A stretch of DNA of 64,000 nucleotides. Origin: Brevibacterium senegalense. Its GTDB lineage: Bacteria > Actinomycetota > Actinomycetes > Actinomycetales > Brevibacteriaceae. The stretch is taken from contig NZ_HE978603.1 of assembly GCF_000285835.1 (NCBI RefSeq), positions 186,516 to 250,515 on the forward strand, written 5' to 3'. This document shows positions 7,802 to 16,098 of the stretch, in pieces; the first letter of the stretch is position 1; every line of letters begins with the position of its first letter. The position numbers and the translations under genes are program-made. A model generated the notes under the pieces. That model was given only the letters and a program-made list of their open reading frames with translations, was not told the origin of the DNA and did not search any database.

Positions 7802-10338
7802 TCCGAATCGCACTCTCGAACCTGCGCAGCGCTTCGGGCCGCCTCGTCGCCGCGGGCATCGCGATCGCCGTGTCCGTCGCGTTCATCGTCGCGGCTCTCC
7901 TGTTCTCCCAGGCCTTCGGAGACACGATGGAGAACCAGGTCCGCTCCTCGTGGTCGGACGCGGACGTCGCCGTCATGGTCGATGAATCCGTCGACCCCTC
8001 CGCACCACAGGAGGATGCGGAGGTGCTCACCGAGGATCTTCTCGCGGACGTCACCGCGGTCGACGGTGTCGCGGACGCCCACCTCGAGGAGTCCGGCTTC
8101 CTCATGGCGAACGCGGGCACGACGTCCGTGGCCGCCTCGGTCACGGGACTGCCGACGACCGACGCGGAGCCGGTCGACGGCTCGCTGCCGGATGCCGCCG
8201 ACCAGGTCGCGCTCACCCAGGAGGACGCGGACGCGCTGGGCGTGGCGGTGGGCGACACGATCGCGCTGGAGGGCGTCACGTCCGGCCCGCAGGAGGAGTC
8301 CGTCACCGTCTCCGGCCTGCTGCCGGACACCTCGTCGATGCGGCTGACCCTCCACATGACCGACGAGGGACTGGAGCAGGCTCCGGCCGAGGTCGTCCCG
8401 GACGCCATCCGCGTCCGCGCCGACGACGGCACGGACCAGGCCGCGCTGGCCTCCGCGATCGGGGACGCCGTCGACGGTGCATCCGTCCAGGTGCTCACCG
8501 TCGAGGAGGTCGTCCAGGACCAGCTCGAGGACCTGTCCGGGTCGTCGAACATGCTCGCGATCGTGGGGGTCGCCTTCGGCCTCCTGTCCGTGGGGGTCGC
8601 CTCGCTCGTCATCTCGAACACGTTCCAGGTGCTGGTCGCCTCCCGCGCCCGGGTCCTCGCCCTCTACCGCGCCGTGGGCGCGACCGCGCGCCAGTTGCGC
8701 GGGGCGACGCTGATCGAGGGACTGGTGCTGGGGATCGTCGGCGCGGCCGCAGGCGTGGCCCTGGGACTCCTCCTGGGCTGGGGGCTGTCCGGTGTCGCAC
8801 GCGCCTTCTGGATGCCGGACTTCGCACAGCTCTCCGTCACACCGGCGGCGCTGCTCGTGGGTCCGCTCGTGGGCATCGCGGTCACCGTCCTCGCCGGCAT
8901 GGTCCCCGCGTTCAAGGCGGGCGGCGCCTCCCCCATCGAGGCTCTGCGACCAGCCGACGTCGCCCCCGCGCGGTCGCGGTTCCCGTGGATCCGCGCGCTC
9001 GTGGGCGCTGCGCTGGGCGCGGCCGGTCTGGCCGGCTGCCTGCTGGCCGTGACGACGAGTTCCGTCCCCATCGGCATCCTGGGCTGCTTCGCGCTCTTCG
9101 TCGCGGTGCTCATCGCCGCACGCGCCTTCGTGCCGCCGCTGCTGGGTCTCATGGGCCGCGTCCTGTCCCGGCTCACAGGGCGGTCGACGACCGTCCTCCT
9201 GGCGGGCCGATCGGCCAGTTCCGCACCGGGCCGGTCCTCGTCGACGACCGCGGCACTGCTCATCGGCGTCACCCTCGTGTCCGCGGTGCTCATCGGTGCC
9301 GCGAGCCTCCAGCGCACGATCGAGCAGCAGACGGCGGAGGACACGCCCGTCGACCTCGTCGTCGACGGCTCGGGCGCGCAGGTCGATTCCGTCCTGGACG
9401 ACGCACCCATCACCGACGAGCACGCGGCCGTCCCCGCGGCCCGCGCAGAGGTGACCATCGCGGACGCGCCGGCCGCGGCCTCGGGCGGGGACACCTCTGC
9501 CGAGGCCGCGGCGGACCTGACCGGCGACCTCACCGTCGTGAGTGCGGACGACGCGGAGGAGACGGTGCTGCGCAGCGACGGCTTCGACATCGAGGAGGGG
9601 ACCATCCGGCTGGCGCCGTCCGACCTGGGCGGCGAGGCCGCGACGGATGAGTACGCGGACCTCGAGGCGAGGGTCGACGTGGGCGGGGAGGCTTTCACCC
9701 TCTCCGTCGAGCCGTCGCGCGACGCTCCCAGCGGCACCGCTCTGGTGAGCGGGGAGGACGCCGCGCGGATCGCGGAGGCCGCCGGTGCGGAGGCGAGCGC
9801 CCAGACATGGGTGCGGCTGGCCGACGACGCGTCGCTGTCGCAGATCGAGGCGGTCGATTCGCAACTGGGCGCTCTGGACGTGACGACGGAAGCGGGCCCG
9901 GCGCTGCTGCGGGCGCAGTACGCGGACACGTTCCAGGTGGCGATCGCCGTCGTGCTGGGCCTGCTGGCCGCCGCCGTCGTCATCGCGGTCATCGGGGTGA
10001 GCAACACGCTCACGCTGTCCGTCATCGATCGGCGGCGGGAGGGCGCGCTGCTGCGTGCGCTGGGCTTCAGCCGCGGAGCGGTGGGCCGGATGATCACGAC
10101 CGAATCGCTGCTCATGACCGTCATCGCGCTGGTCGTGGGCGTGGGGCTGGGCGTGCTCTTCGGGTGGGTGGGCACCGCCTCGCTCATCGTGGACACGGCG
10201 ACTCCGGTCCTGTCCGTGCCACCGATCCCGCTGGCGGTCGTCGCGGTCGCCGCGCTCGTGGCGGCGGTGCTGGCCTCCGCCCTGCCGGCGCGCAGCATGT
10301 CGCGGGTCGCGCCCGCGCAGGGACTGGGGCAGGAGTAG
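7798..10338 (+). CDS. FtsX/MacB-type ABC permease
   Basis: 846-residue permease of the FtsX-like type, the membrane partner of the preceding ATPase. Architecture: N-terminal TM helix (about 17-40), a large extracytoplasmic domain, three TM helices with the FtsX core (about 260-380, including RARVLALYRAVGATARQLRG), a further TM pair (about 400-450), a second FtsX-like N-terminal helix and extracytoplasmic domain, and three final TM helices (SVIDRRREGALLRALGFSRG). The duplicated FtsX unit is typical of single-chain permeases of this family. Translation is coupled to the ATPase by a 4-base overlap. Substrate unknown; export of peptide-like or lipophilic compounds is inferred. Confidence 0.9.
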   Translation: MIRIALSNLRSASGRLVAAGIAIAVSVAFIVAALLFSQAFGDTMENQVRSSWSDADVAVMVDESVDPSAPQEDAEVLTEDLLADVTAVDGVADAHLEESGFLMANAGTTSVAASVTGLPTTDAEPVDGSLPDAADQVALTQEDADALGVAVGDTIALEGVTSGPQEESVTVSGLLPDTSSMRLTLHMTDEGLEQAPAEVVPDAIRVRADDGTDQAALASAIGDAVDGASVQVLTVEEVVQDQLEDLSGSSNMLAIVGVAFGLLSVGVASLVISNTFQVLVASRARVLALYRAVGATARQLRGATLIEGLVLGIVGAAAGVALGLLLGWGLSGVARAFWMPDFAQLSVTPAALLVGPLVGIAVTVLAGMVPAFKAGGASPIEALRPADVAPARSRFPWIRALVGAALGAAGLAGCLLAVTTSSVPIGILGCFALFVAVLIAARAFVPPLLGLMGRVLSRLTGRSTTVLLAGRSASSAPGRSSSTTAALLIGVTLVSAVLIGAASLQRTIEQQTAEDTPVDLVVDGSGAQVDSVLDDAPITDEHAAVPAARAEVTIADAPAAASGGDTSAEAAADLTGDLTVVSADDAEETVLRSDGFDIEEGTIRLAPSDLGGEAATDEYADLEARVDVGGEAFTLSVEPSRDAPSGTALVSGEDAARIAEAAGAEASAQTWVRLADDASLSQIEAVDSQLGALDVTTEAGPALLRAQYADTFQVAIAVVLGLLAAAVVIAVIGVSNTLTLSVIDRRREGALLRALGFSRGAVGRMITTESLLMTVIALVVGVGLGVLFGWVGTASLIVDTATPVLSVPPIPLAVVAVAALVAAVLASALPARSMSRVAPAQGLGQE

Positions 10339-10399
10339 CGGCGGGACTCACGCGCGGCAGGATGTGACCATGACGCGAACAGGTGAGGAGAGCCCCAGC

Positions 10400-11290
10400 A
10401 TGCGGGACCTCGAGGTCTTCCGGACCCTTGCGGACTCCCCGACCATCACCGAGGCCGCACTGACGCTGCACCTGTCGCAGTCCCAGCTCAGCAGGATCCT
10501 GCGCGACCTGGAGCGGCGGTTGGGCGTGCCGCTCTTCGACCGGTCGACCGCGGGGCTGCGTCTCACAGCGGAGGGGCAGGAGTTCGCCCGGACCACCCAG
10601 GCCATCCTGGACGCCCGCACCCGCGAGATGCGGGCCTTCACCAGCCGCATCGCCGGCGACGCGGGCGACCTGCGGGTCTCCGTCCTCCCGTCGATGGCGT
10701 TCGAGCGCATGGCGATCTGGACGAACCTGTTCCGTGAGCGCCACCCGCGGGCGACGCTCACGGCGACGGACGACGTCTCCGGCAACGGGATCACCGCCGT
10801 CATGTCCGGCGACACGGACGTCGCGATCTCCGCGGCCCGCCTGCGACTGCCCGACGGCGAGGAGCGGCCGCTCTTCCCGGAGACCCGCGGGGTGACGGTG
10901 ACCCCGCTGGTATCGGAGCGGTTCCACCTGGTGGCCCCGGCCTCGGCGGACCTGCCCCCGTCACCGACCTGGGAATTCGCGCTGGCACACCTGGGCGTGG
11001 GGTACACGGCCACCTCCGGCGTGCAGCGCTGCCTCGAGCGGATCGCCGAGGAGGAGGGCGTGAGCGTGCAGGTGGAGACGCTCACGAACTCGCCGCTCAC
11101 GATCGCGGGCCTCGTCGAGGCGGGACTGGGCTGGTCGGTCGTGCCCACCTCGAACCTGAGCCTCATGCGAGTGCGCGACCTGGCGACCGCCGAGCTGCCG
11201 GGCTACGAGCGGGTCGTGTGCATCGTCATCCCGGAGGTCGAGCCAGTTCCCCTGGCCCGGCACTTCGTGGACGCACTGCTGGAGGGGTGA
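10400..11290 (+). CDS. LysR-family transcriptional regulator
   Basis: 296-residue LysR-type regulator: N-terminal winged helix (MRDLEVFRTLADSPTITEAA, then SQSQLSRILRDLERRLGVPL) and a periplasmic-binding-like effector domain (about 90-290). ATG 10400 is preferred because a TGAGGAG ribosome site lies 9 bases upstream; in-frame GTG 10364 and ATG 10370 are weaker. It converges on the CoA transferase/crotonase genes, from which it is separated by two hairpins, so regulation of those genes is possible but not shown by the usual divergent layout. Confidence 0.88.
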   Translation: MRDLEVFRTLADSPTITEAALTLHLSQSQLSRILRDLERRLGVPLFDRSTAGLRLTAEGQEFARTTQAILDARTREMRAFTSRIAGDAGDLRVSVLPSMAFERMAIWTNLFRERHPRATLTATDDVSGNGITAVMSGDTDVAISAARLRLPDGEERPLFPETRGVTVTPLVSERFHLVAPASADLPPSPTWEFALAHLGVGYTATSGVQRCLERIAEEEGVSVQVETLTNSPLTIAGLVEAGLGWSVVPTSNLSLMRVRDLATAELPGYERVVCIVIPEVEPVPLARHFVDALLEG

Positions 11291-11329
11291 GGCGCGCCGG
11301 GCTGGCCCACTGAGTCAGCCCGGCGCGCC
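11291..11329. terminator. Bidirectional hairpin after LysR gene
   Basis: Perfect 14-bp arms GGCGCGCCGGGCTG / CAGCCCGGCGCGCC, beginning directly after the LysR stop codon. Confidence 0.7.
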
Positions 11330-11352
11330 AGCTGGACCGGAGGGTCAGCTGG
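11328..11352. terminator. Second hairpin, facing the CoA transferase gene
   Basis: CCAGCTGGACC ggag GGTCAGCTGG, 10 bp with one bulged G, nine bases from the CoA transferase stop. Back-to-back with the 11291 hairpin; the two share two bases and may be alternative folds. Confidence 0.5.
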
Positions 11353-11361
11353 TCCGCGGCC

Positions 11362-12528
11362 TCACCGCTCCTGCCACTGGGCCTCGTCGGCACCCAGATC
11401 CGGTGCGGGCCGGTACTCCATGACCGGCGTGCCCGCGAAGGTGACGGGGAACTTGACCGCGCTCACGCCCTCGCGGCCGGTGAGCGGCTGGAGGATGCCC
11501 CGTTCTGCGGCGAAGGGATCCTCGAGCACCTGCTGGAGGTCATTCACCGGCGAGCCGGGCACGCCTGCGTCCTTGAGGACCGCATCCAGCTGCGCGCGGG
11601 TCAGCCCGCGGGTCCGATCCTCGACCGCTGCGATGAGCGGGGCGCGGTGGGCGACCCGGTCGTCGTTCGTCGTGAACCGCGCATCGGCCAGGAGGTCCTC
11701 GAATCCCATCGCTTCGCAGAACCGGCGCCAGTGTCCGTCGTTCCCGCAGCCCAGCATGTAGTCGCCGTCCGCCGTCGCGATCGTCTGGTACGGCGCCAGG
11801 GCGGGGTTGCCCACGCCCATGGGTCGCGGCGCCTCCCCGGTGCCCAGGACGGACAGCGCCCAGTTGTTCATGACGCCGAACTGCGCGTCGAACATCGCCA
11901 CGTCCAAGTACTGCCCCTCACCCGTGCGCTCCCGGTGGTAGAGCGCGGTCAGCAGCCCGATCGAGGAGTACATCCCCGTCGAGATGTCCGCGATCGACGG
12001 TCCGATCTTCACGACCTCGCCGGCCTCCGTGCCCGTCATCGACATGAGGCCCGTCTCCGCCTGCATGACGATGTCATAGGCCGGCCAGGTCGCCCGCGAC
12101 CCCTCACGCCCGTACCCGGATACGGACAGGTAGATGAGTCGCGGGTTGATCTGCCGCAGGGTCTCGTAGTCCACACCCAGCCGCTGGGTCACGCCCGTGC
12201 GGAAGCTCTCTGTCACGATGTCCGCGTCCTCGACGAGGCGGTAGAGGGTCGCCCGGTCGTCCGGATCCGTGAGGTCGAGCGCGATCGACCGCTTGTTCCG
12301 GTTGACGGCCTGGAAGTAGCAGCTGTCACCCGCGTAGGTGGGCGGGGTGAAGCGGCGGGACTCGTCGCCGCTGCCGGGCTGCTCGACCTTGAGGACGTCC
12401 GCACCCAGGTCCGCCAGCACATGCCCGGCGAACGGGCCGGCGAGCGTGCGCGCCAGCTCGAGGACGCGGACGCCGGCGAGCGCGCCGGCCGGCTGCGCGA
12501 CACCGGCGGACTGCGCCGCGGCCGTCAC
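11362..12528 (-). CDS. Class III (CaiB/BaiF family) CoA transferase
   Basis: 388-residue family III CoA transferase, moving CoA between carboxylic acids. Recognised by GVRVLELARTLAGPFAGHVL, the CoA-binding LKVEQPGSGDESR and NRNKRSIALDL stretches, and SIADISTGMY, whose Asp is the likely acyl-anhydride-forming residue. The GTG start overlaps the crotonase stop (GTGA), and an in-frame upstream reading inside the crotonase gene is not real. Its pairing with a crotonase resembles the CaiB/CaiD pair of carnitine metabolism, but many other acyl-CoA pathways use the same two families, so the substrate is open. Confidence 0.9.
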   Translation of the reverse strand: MTAAAQSAGVAQPAGALAGVRVLELARTLAGPFAGHVLADLGADVLKVEQPGSGDESRRFTPPTYAGDSCYFQAVNRNKRSIALDLTDPDDRATLYRLVEDADIVTESFRTGVTQRLGVDYETLRQINPRLIYLSVSGYGREGSRATWPAYDIVMQAETGLMSMTGTEAGEVVKIGPSIADISTGMYSSIGLLTALYHRERTGEGQYLDVAMFDAQFGVMNNWALSVLGTGEAPRPMGVGNPALAPYQTIATADGDYMLGCGNDGHWRRFCEAMGFEDLLADARFTTNDDRVAHRAPLIAAVEDRTRGLTRAQLDAVLKDAGVPGSPVNDLQQVLEDPFAAERGILQPLTGREGVSAVKFPVTFAGTPVMEYRPAPDLGADEAQWQER

Positions 12529-13259
12529 TGCGCGTCCCGGCGCTGCGCGTCGCCCTTCCGCGCGAAGGCGAGCGCGAACTCCTTGCGGCTGTCCGCGATC
12601 GCGGTCTGCTCGTGCGTGTTGCGCCACGTGCGGAAGAGGCGCTTCTGCTGGGCGATGACCGCACGGTCGGACTCCATCGTGTCGCGCAGGTACTGCAGCG
12701 CCCGCTCCTCGACCTGATCGGCCGGGACGAGTGCGTTGAGGAAGCCGCAGCGATCCATGTCCTGCCCGGTGAAGCGGTTCGCGGTCATGATGAGCTCCGT
12801 CGCCTTCGTCCAGCCCATGACGCGCCACAGGTTGGCGGCGTCCAGGACGGACGGGATGCCGATCCTCACCTCCGGCATCGAGTACCAGGAGTCCTCTGCA
12901 CCCACGCGGTACTCCGCAGCAGCGGCGATCTCCAGGGCCCCGCCCACGCAGTAGCCGCGGATCGCAGTCGCCACCGGCAGATCGCAGTTCTTCACCGCCT
13001 CGCAGACCTCGCCCAGATGCGTGATCGTCGCGTACGCGCGCTCCGAGTCCGCGTGGTCGAACTGCGCGGTGTCCATGCCGGCGGAGAAGCCGGCGCCCCC
13101 GCGGGAGGTCAGCAGCACACCGCGCAGCGACTGATCTGCAGAGGCCGCGTCGAACGCGTCGATGAGCTGCGTGAGCATCTCCGCCGTGAGGCTGTTGGCC
13201 TTCGCTGCATTGTCGATCGCGATCGTGAGGATGTCGCCGTCGCGGGTCTGGGTGATCAC
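12525..13259 (-). CDS. Enoyl-CoA hydratase/isomerase (crotonase) family protein
   Basis: 244-residue crotonase-fold protein. The oxyanion-hole region GYCVGGALEIAAAAEYR and one catalytic Glu in MPEVRIGIPS are visible; the usual second segment (P..GGT.RL) reads SVLDAANLWRV, so it is probably not a classical hydratase and may be an isomerase, decarboxylase or hydrolase of the superfamily. GTG start with AAAGGA seven bases upstream. It is the first gene of a two-gene unit with the CoA transferase; the symporter/OsmC unit upstream ends in a terminator. Confidence 0.88.
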   Translation of the reverse strand: MITQTRDGDILTIAIDNAAKANSLTAEMLTQLIDAFDAASADQSLRGVLLTSRGGAGFSAGMDTAQFDHADSERAYATITHLGEVCEAVKNCDLPVATAIRGYCVGGALEIAAAAEYRVGAEDSWYSMPEVRIGIPSVLDAANLWRVMGWTKATELIMTANRFTGQDMDRCGFLNALVPADQVEERALQYLRDTMESDRAVIAQQKRLFRTWRNTHEQTAIADSRKEFALAFARKGDAQRRDAQ

Positions 13260-13361
13260 AGAGGGGTCCTTTCGAGGTGGTGCCTGTTACGAGAGCGCAG
13301 TGCAGATTCGCGCTTCCACTCCCTCAGCCTGCCAGGACTCCATGCGCTCCGCACGGCAGAA

Positions 13362-13402
13362 GCCGCGAGCCTCCATGCATTCGGCGCATGGAGGCTCGCG
13401 GC
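13362..13402 (-). terminator. Strong hairpin terminator after the symporter gene
   Basis: Perfect 17-bp arms (GCCGCGAGCCTCCATGC / GCATGGAGGCTCGCGGC) with a 7-base loop, 21 bases after the symporter stop and before the crotonase start. Confidence 0.8.
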
Positions 13403-13423
13403 AGAGCGGTGTGACCGCAGGAC

Positions 13424-15115
13424 TCAGCGCTGTGAGGTGTCCCCCGCGACTGCGTCCTCCGGGACCGAGTCGGCAGGTGCGGCGTCCGCAGGGCCGGCCA
13501 CGGCCTCGGCGGCGGTGTCCTCCGACGGATCCGCAGACCCATCCGGGACCGTCAGCAGCAGGACCGCGGCGAACAGCGCGGTCACGACGAGGAACAGGCC
13601 CAGGCCCACCAGCCCGTGCGTCGCCGCCCACGACCAGAAGGTCACGAGCACGCCGGCCAGCACGACGGCGGCACCCAGGGCCGAGGCCCCGCGGACCCGC
13701 CGTGTCCGGTCCTGCGCCAGCGTCCAGCGTCCCGCGGCCAGGCTCACGACGACGAGGGCGACCATGTTCGCGATCATGCCGACCCACACGGGGTGCGTGC
13801 CCAGGAGGAACTCCGTCGAATCGAAGCCGGACAGGGCGTACCACGCGAAGCCGGCGCCGAAGCCGCCCAGCAGGGACGCCATCGCGGCCGAGCGCGTGGC
13901 CACCGGCCAGAAGAACGCCGCGAGCACGGGGGCGAAGGTCGCGCCGTTGCGCAGGGTCCAGGCCATGATGTTCCACCACGCGGAGTCCTCCGCGCGGAGC
14001 ATGCTGAACACGATGAGGACGACGGTGAGCAGCACCAGGGCGACCCGCGTGTAGCGGACGAGCTGCTCCTGGCTGGCCTGCGGGCGCAGGGCTCCACCCA
14101 GGTCGCGGCCCAGCGACGTCGCGCCGGAGAACTGGCAGGGGCCGGCCCAGCCCAGCGCGCACGCCCACATGCCCACGAAGAAGACCGCGGCGGCCCACGG
14201 CGGCAGCGTCTGCGTGATGTACTCGGAGATCGCCAGGAGCGGGCGGCCGTCGGAGGGGACGACCGCGGCGGATGCGACTCCCACGACGACGCCCAGGAGG
14301 ATGAGCGGCGCGCCGATGACGGCGGCGAGGAAGAGGCCCTTCTGCCCGTCCTCCGGGGTGCGCGCCGACATGGACATCTGGAACGCCGCCTGCGCGAGCG
14401 GCACATTCACGATGAACGTGCCGAACCACGCGACGATGAGCGAGACGCCCGCGTTCGCGGGCGCGACCATCTCCGGGTTCGCGCGCGTGTACTCACCGAG
14501 ACCATCGAGGCCCGGCGAGGCGAGGATCGCCCAGACGCCCACGAGGAACATCGCCGCGATGACGATGACGTTCATCGTCTGGCTGAACGCGACGGAGCGC
14601 ATGCCGCCGAAGACGAGGAACGCGAAGAGGATGACCGCGGTGAGCGCGATCGACTGCCACAGCGTCACGTCCGTGATGACGGTGAGCGCGGAGGCGAACG
14701 CGATCGCGGTCGCCAGCGAGTACATGGGGAAGGTGAAGCCGGTGATGACGGCAGCCACACCCTGTGCGGCGCGGCCGAACCGGTCGCCGATGATGCCCGT
14801 GACCGTCACGACGAGCTTCCTGCGCAGCGGCTTCACCAGCAGGAGTGCGATGAGGATGATCTGCACGGTCTCCGCGACGCCGTACCAGATGGCGGAGACG
14901 CCGGTGCGGTAGCTCAGCTCGACGATCGCGATGTAGGAGGAGCCGGAGAACAGACCGGTGATGCAGAAGGCGACGGTCCACGGGCTGAAGGACCGGCCGC
15001 TCACGAAGAAGTTCGAGCCGGTCGACCGGCGGGCGACGAGCCATCGCCCGCCCACCACGAGCCAGACGGTGTAGGCCAGGGCCAGCCCCAAAGTCCAGAG
15101 GCCGACGGCGGTCAT
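13424..15115 (-). CDS. Sodium:solute symporter family transporter
   Basis: 563-residue integral membrane carrier of the SSS family with about 13 hydrophobic helices. Helix 2 onward (FFVSGRSFSPWTVAFCITGL, then GSSYIAIVELSYRTGVSAIW) and the TM5 region with ALTAVILFAFLVFGGMRSVAFSQ fit the family; the C-terminal ~40 residues are an Ala/Asp/Glu-rich tail. ATG start overlaps the OsmC-like stop by 4 bases, so the two are co-translated. Substrate unknown; the neighbouring CoA-ester enzymes make an organic acid or zwitterion plausible (inference). Confidence 0.88.
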   Translation of the reverse strand: MTAVGLWTLGLALAYTVWLVVGGRWLVARRSTGSNFFVSGRSFSPWTVAFCITGLFSGSSYIAIVELSYRTGVSAIWYGVAETVQIILIALLLVKPLRRKLVVTVTGIIGDRFGRAAQGVAAVITGFTFPMYSLATAIAFASALTVITDVTLWQSIALTAVILFAFLVFGGMRSVAFSQTMNVIVIAAMFLVGVWAILASPGLDGLGEYTRANPEMVAPANAGVSLIVAWFGTFIVNVPLAQAAFQMSMSARTPEDGQKGLFLAAVIGAPLILLGVVVGVASAAVVPSDGRPLLAISEYITQTLPPWAAAVFFVGMWACALGWAGPCQFSGATSLGRDLGGALRPQASQEQLVRYTRVALVLLTVVLIVFSMLRAEDSAWWNIMAWTLRNGATFAPVLAAFFWPVATRSAAMASLLGGFGAGFAWYALSGFDSTEFLLGTHPVWVGMIANMVALVVVSLAAGRWTLAQDRTRRVRGASALGAAVVLAGVLVTFWSWAATHGLVGLGLFLVVTALFAAVLLLTVPDGSADPSEDTAAEAVAGPADAAPADSVPEDAVAGDTSQR

Positions 15116-15774
15116 GCGCGGTCTCCCGCGCGATCCGCGTTCACGACGGTGAGGAACGGCTGGGGTGCGGCGCCCGCGACGGGGTAGCCCCAGGCCGCGT
15201 TGCTGAGCGCCTCCGCGGCACCGTCCTCGGCCTCGGCGACGAAGGACCACACGACCTCGAGGCCGGTGTTCGCATCGCGCAGGAGATTGATGGCCGGGCA
15301 GGTCCGCTCGGCGGCCGCGGCGAAGGAGACGAGCTCCGTCTCGCGCGTCTCGCCGGTCGCGATGACGATCTGCAACCGGTACGCGTACATGTACGGCTGG
15401 ACGTCCGCGCGGCCCGCCAGCCCACGGGTGTCCTGCTTCGCCAGCGTGTACGTCTGCACCGCGTCGACGGGCAGGCCGCAGCGCGCAGCGGACTGATCGA
15501 TGACGACCGTGATGCACGCGTTCACCGCACCGGCCAGGTACTCCATGGGCGTGGGGCCTTCGTCGCGGCCGCCGATCGCCACCGGCTCGTCGGAGACGAA
15601 CGCGAAGTCGCGCACCCGCACCCGCGTCTGCTGCGAGCCGGTGCCGGTGCCCGAGGCCCGGAGCGTCTTCGCGTGGTCCGCCTGCGGCAGTTCGGTGAAG
15701 CGGGGATGCGGGGTGGGAGCGGGGGTGAGAGCGGGCGGGAGATCCGCGGCCCGGATGGAGGGTGCTGAGGACAT
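15112..15774 (-). CDS. OsmC-family peroxiredoxin-like protein
   Basis: 220-residue OsmC-fold protein. Family members reduce organic hydroperoxides with two cysteines; both are present, in GAVNACITVVIDQSAARCG and ERTCPAINLL. The N-terminal ~45 residues are a Pro-rich extension, and the segment DEGPTPMEYLAGA is the conserved helix entry. First gene of a unit with the symporter. The ATG follows TACCGT by 7 bases without a ribosome site (leaderless). Just upstream lie three GTCAC repeats that are probably a regulator site. Whether it is a peroxidase or another member of the fold cannot be settled. Confidence 0.85.
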   Translation of the reverse strand: MSSAPSIRAADLPPALTPAPTPHPRFTELPQADHAKTLRASGTGTGSQQTRVRVRDFAFVSDEPVAIGGRDEGPTPMEYLAGAVNACITVVIDQSAARCGLPVDAVQTYTLAKQDTRGLAGRADVQPYMYAYRLQIVIATGETRETELVSFAAAAERTCPAINLLRDANTGLEVVWSFVAEAEDGAAEALSNAAWGYPVAGAAPQPFLTVVNADRAGDRA

Positions 15775-15781
15775 GCGATCA

Positions 15782-15787
15782 ACGGTA
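15782..15787 (-). promoter_or_regulatory. -10 box of leaderless osmC-like transcript
   Basis: TACCGT on the minus strand, 7 bases before the ATG. Confidence 0.5.
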
Positions 15788-15817
15788 GGTCTCGCGCCGA
15801 CACAGCGCGCCGCGCTT

Positions 15818-15842
15818 CGTCACATTGTCACAATCCGTCACC
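15818..15842. promoter_or_regulatory. GTCAC repeat cluster upstream of the OsmC-like gene
   Basis: Three direct GTCAC copies at 15819, 15827 and 15837, around the palindrome ATTGTcACAAT. It lies 31 bases upstream of the -10 box, i.e. where the -35 region or an activator site would be. A related cluster lies upstream of the isochorismatase-like gene. Confidence 0.45.
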
Positions 15843-16069
15843 CGCGCGGGCGACGGCACCTCCGGGCGCAGCTGGCGGGGTTGGGTGCGAGATCACCGGC
15901 GTCCGAGGCCCCGTGGACTCCGGTGCGACACATCCGGTCGAACGCGATGAGAGGAGCATCACAGCCGTCCGTCGCGGGACGGTGCGCGTGCGCGCAGGCT
16001 GGGGTGTGCGTCTCGTCGCCGCGCTGCAGGAGCGGCCACGAGCGGATGCAGCGGGCGCTGGTCGTCGAA
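15843..16069. other. Gene-free stretch
   Basis: Together with the promoter just described this makes a 320-bp gap between the OsmC-like and Eis-like genes. I see no convincing gene, only GC-rich sequence with a small hairpin near 15970 (CCGTCC/GGACGG). Confidence 0.5.
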
Positions 16070-16098
16070 CTGAGGAGTGGCATGAGTCCACTCCTCAG
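16070..16098 (-). terminator. Hairpin overlapping the stop of the Eis-like gene
   Basis: CTGAGGAGTGG catgagt CCACTCCTCAG, perfect 11-bp stem; the stop codon (16095-16097) is in its right arm. Confidence 0.65.

Noticed and set aside
12661..14054. Possible separate gene(s) on the + strand over crotonase/symporter
   Set aside because: Low-complexity shadow; minus strand carries recognisable families with overlapping start/stop codons.
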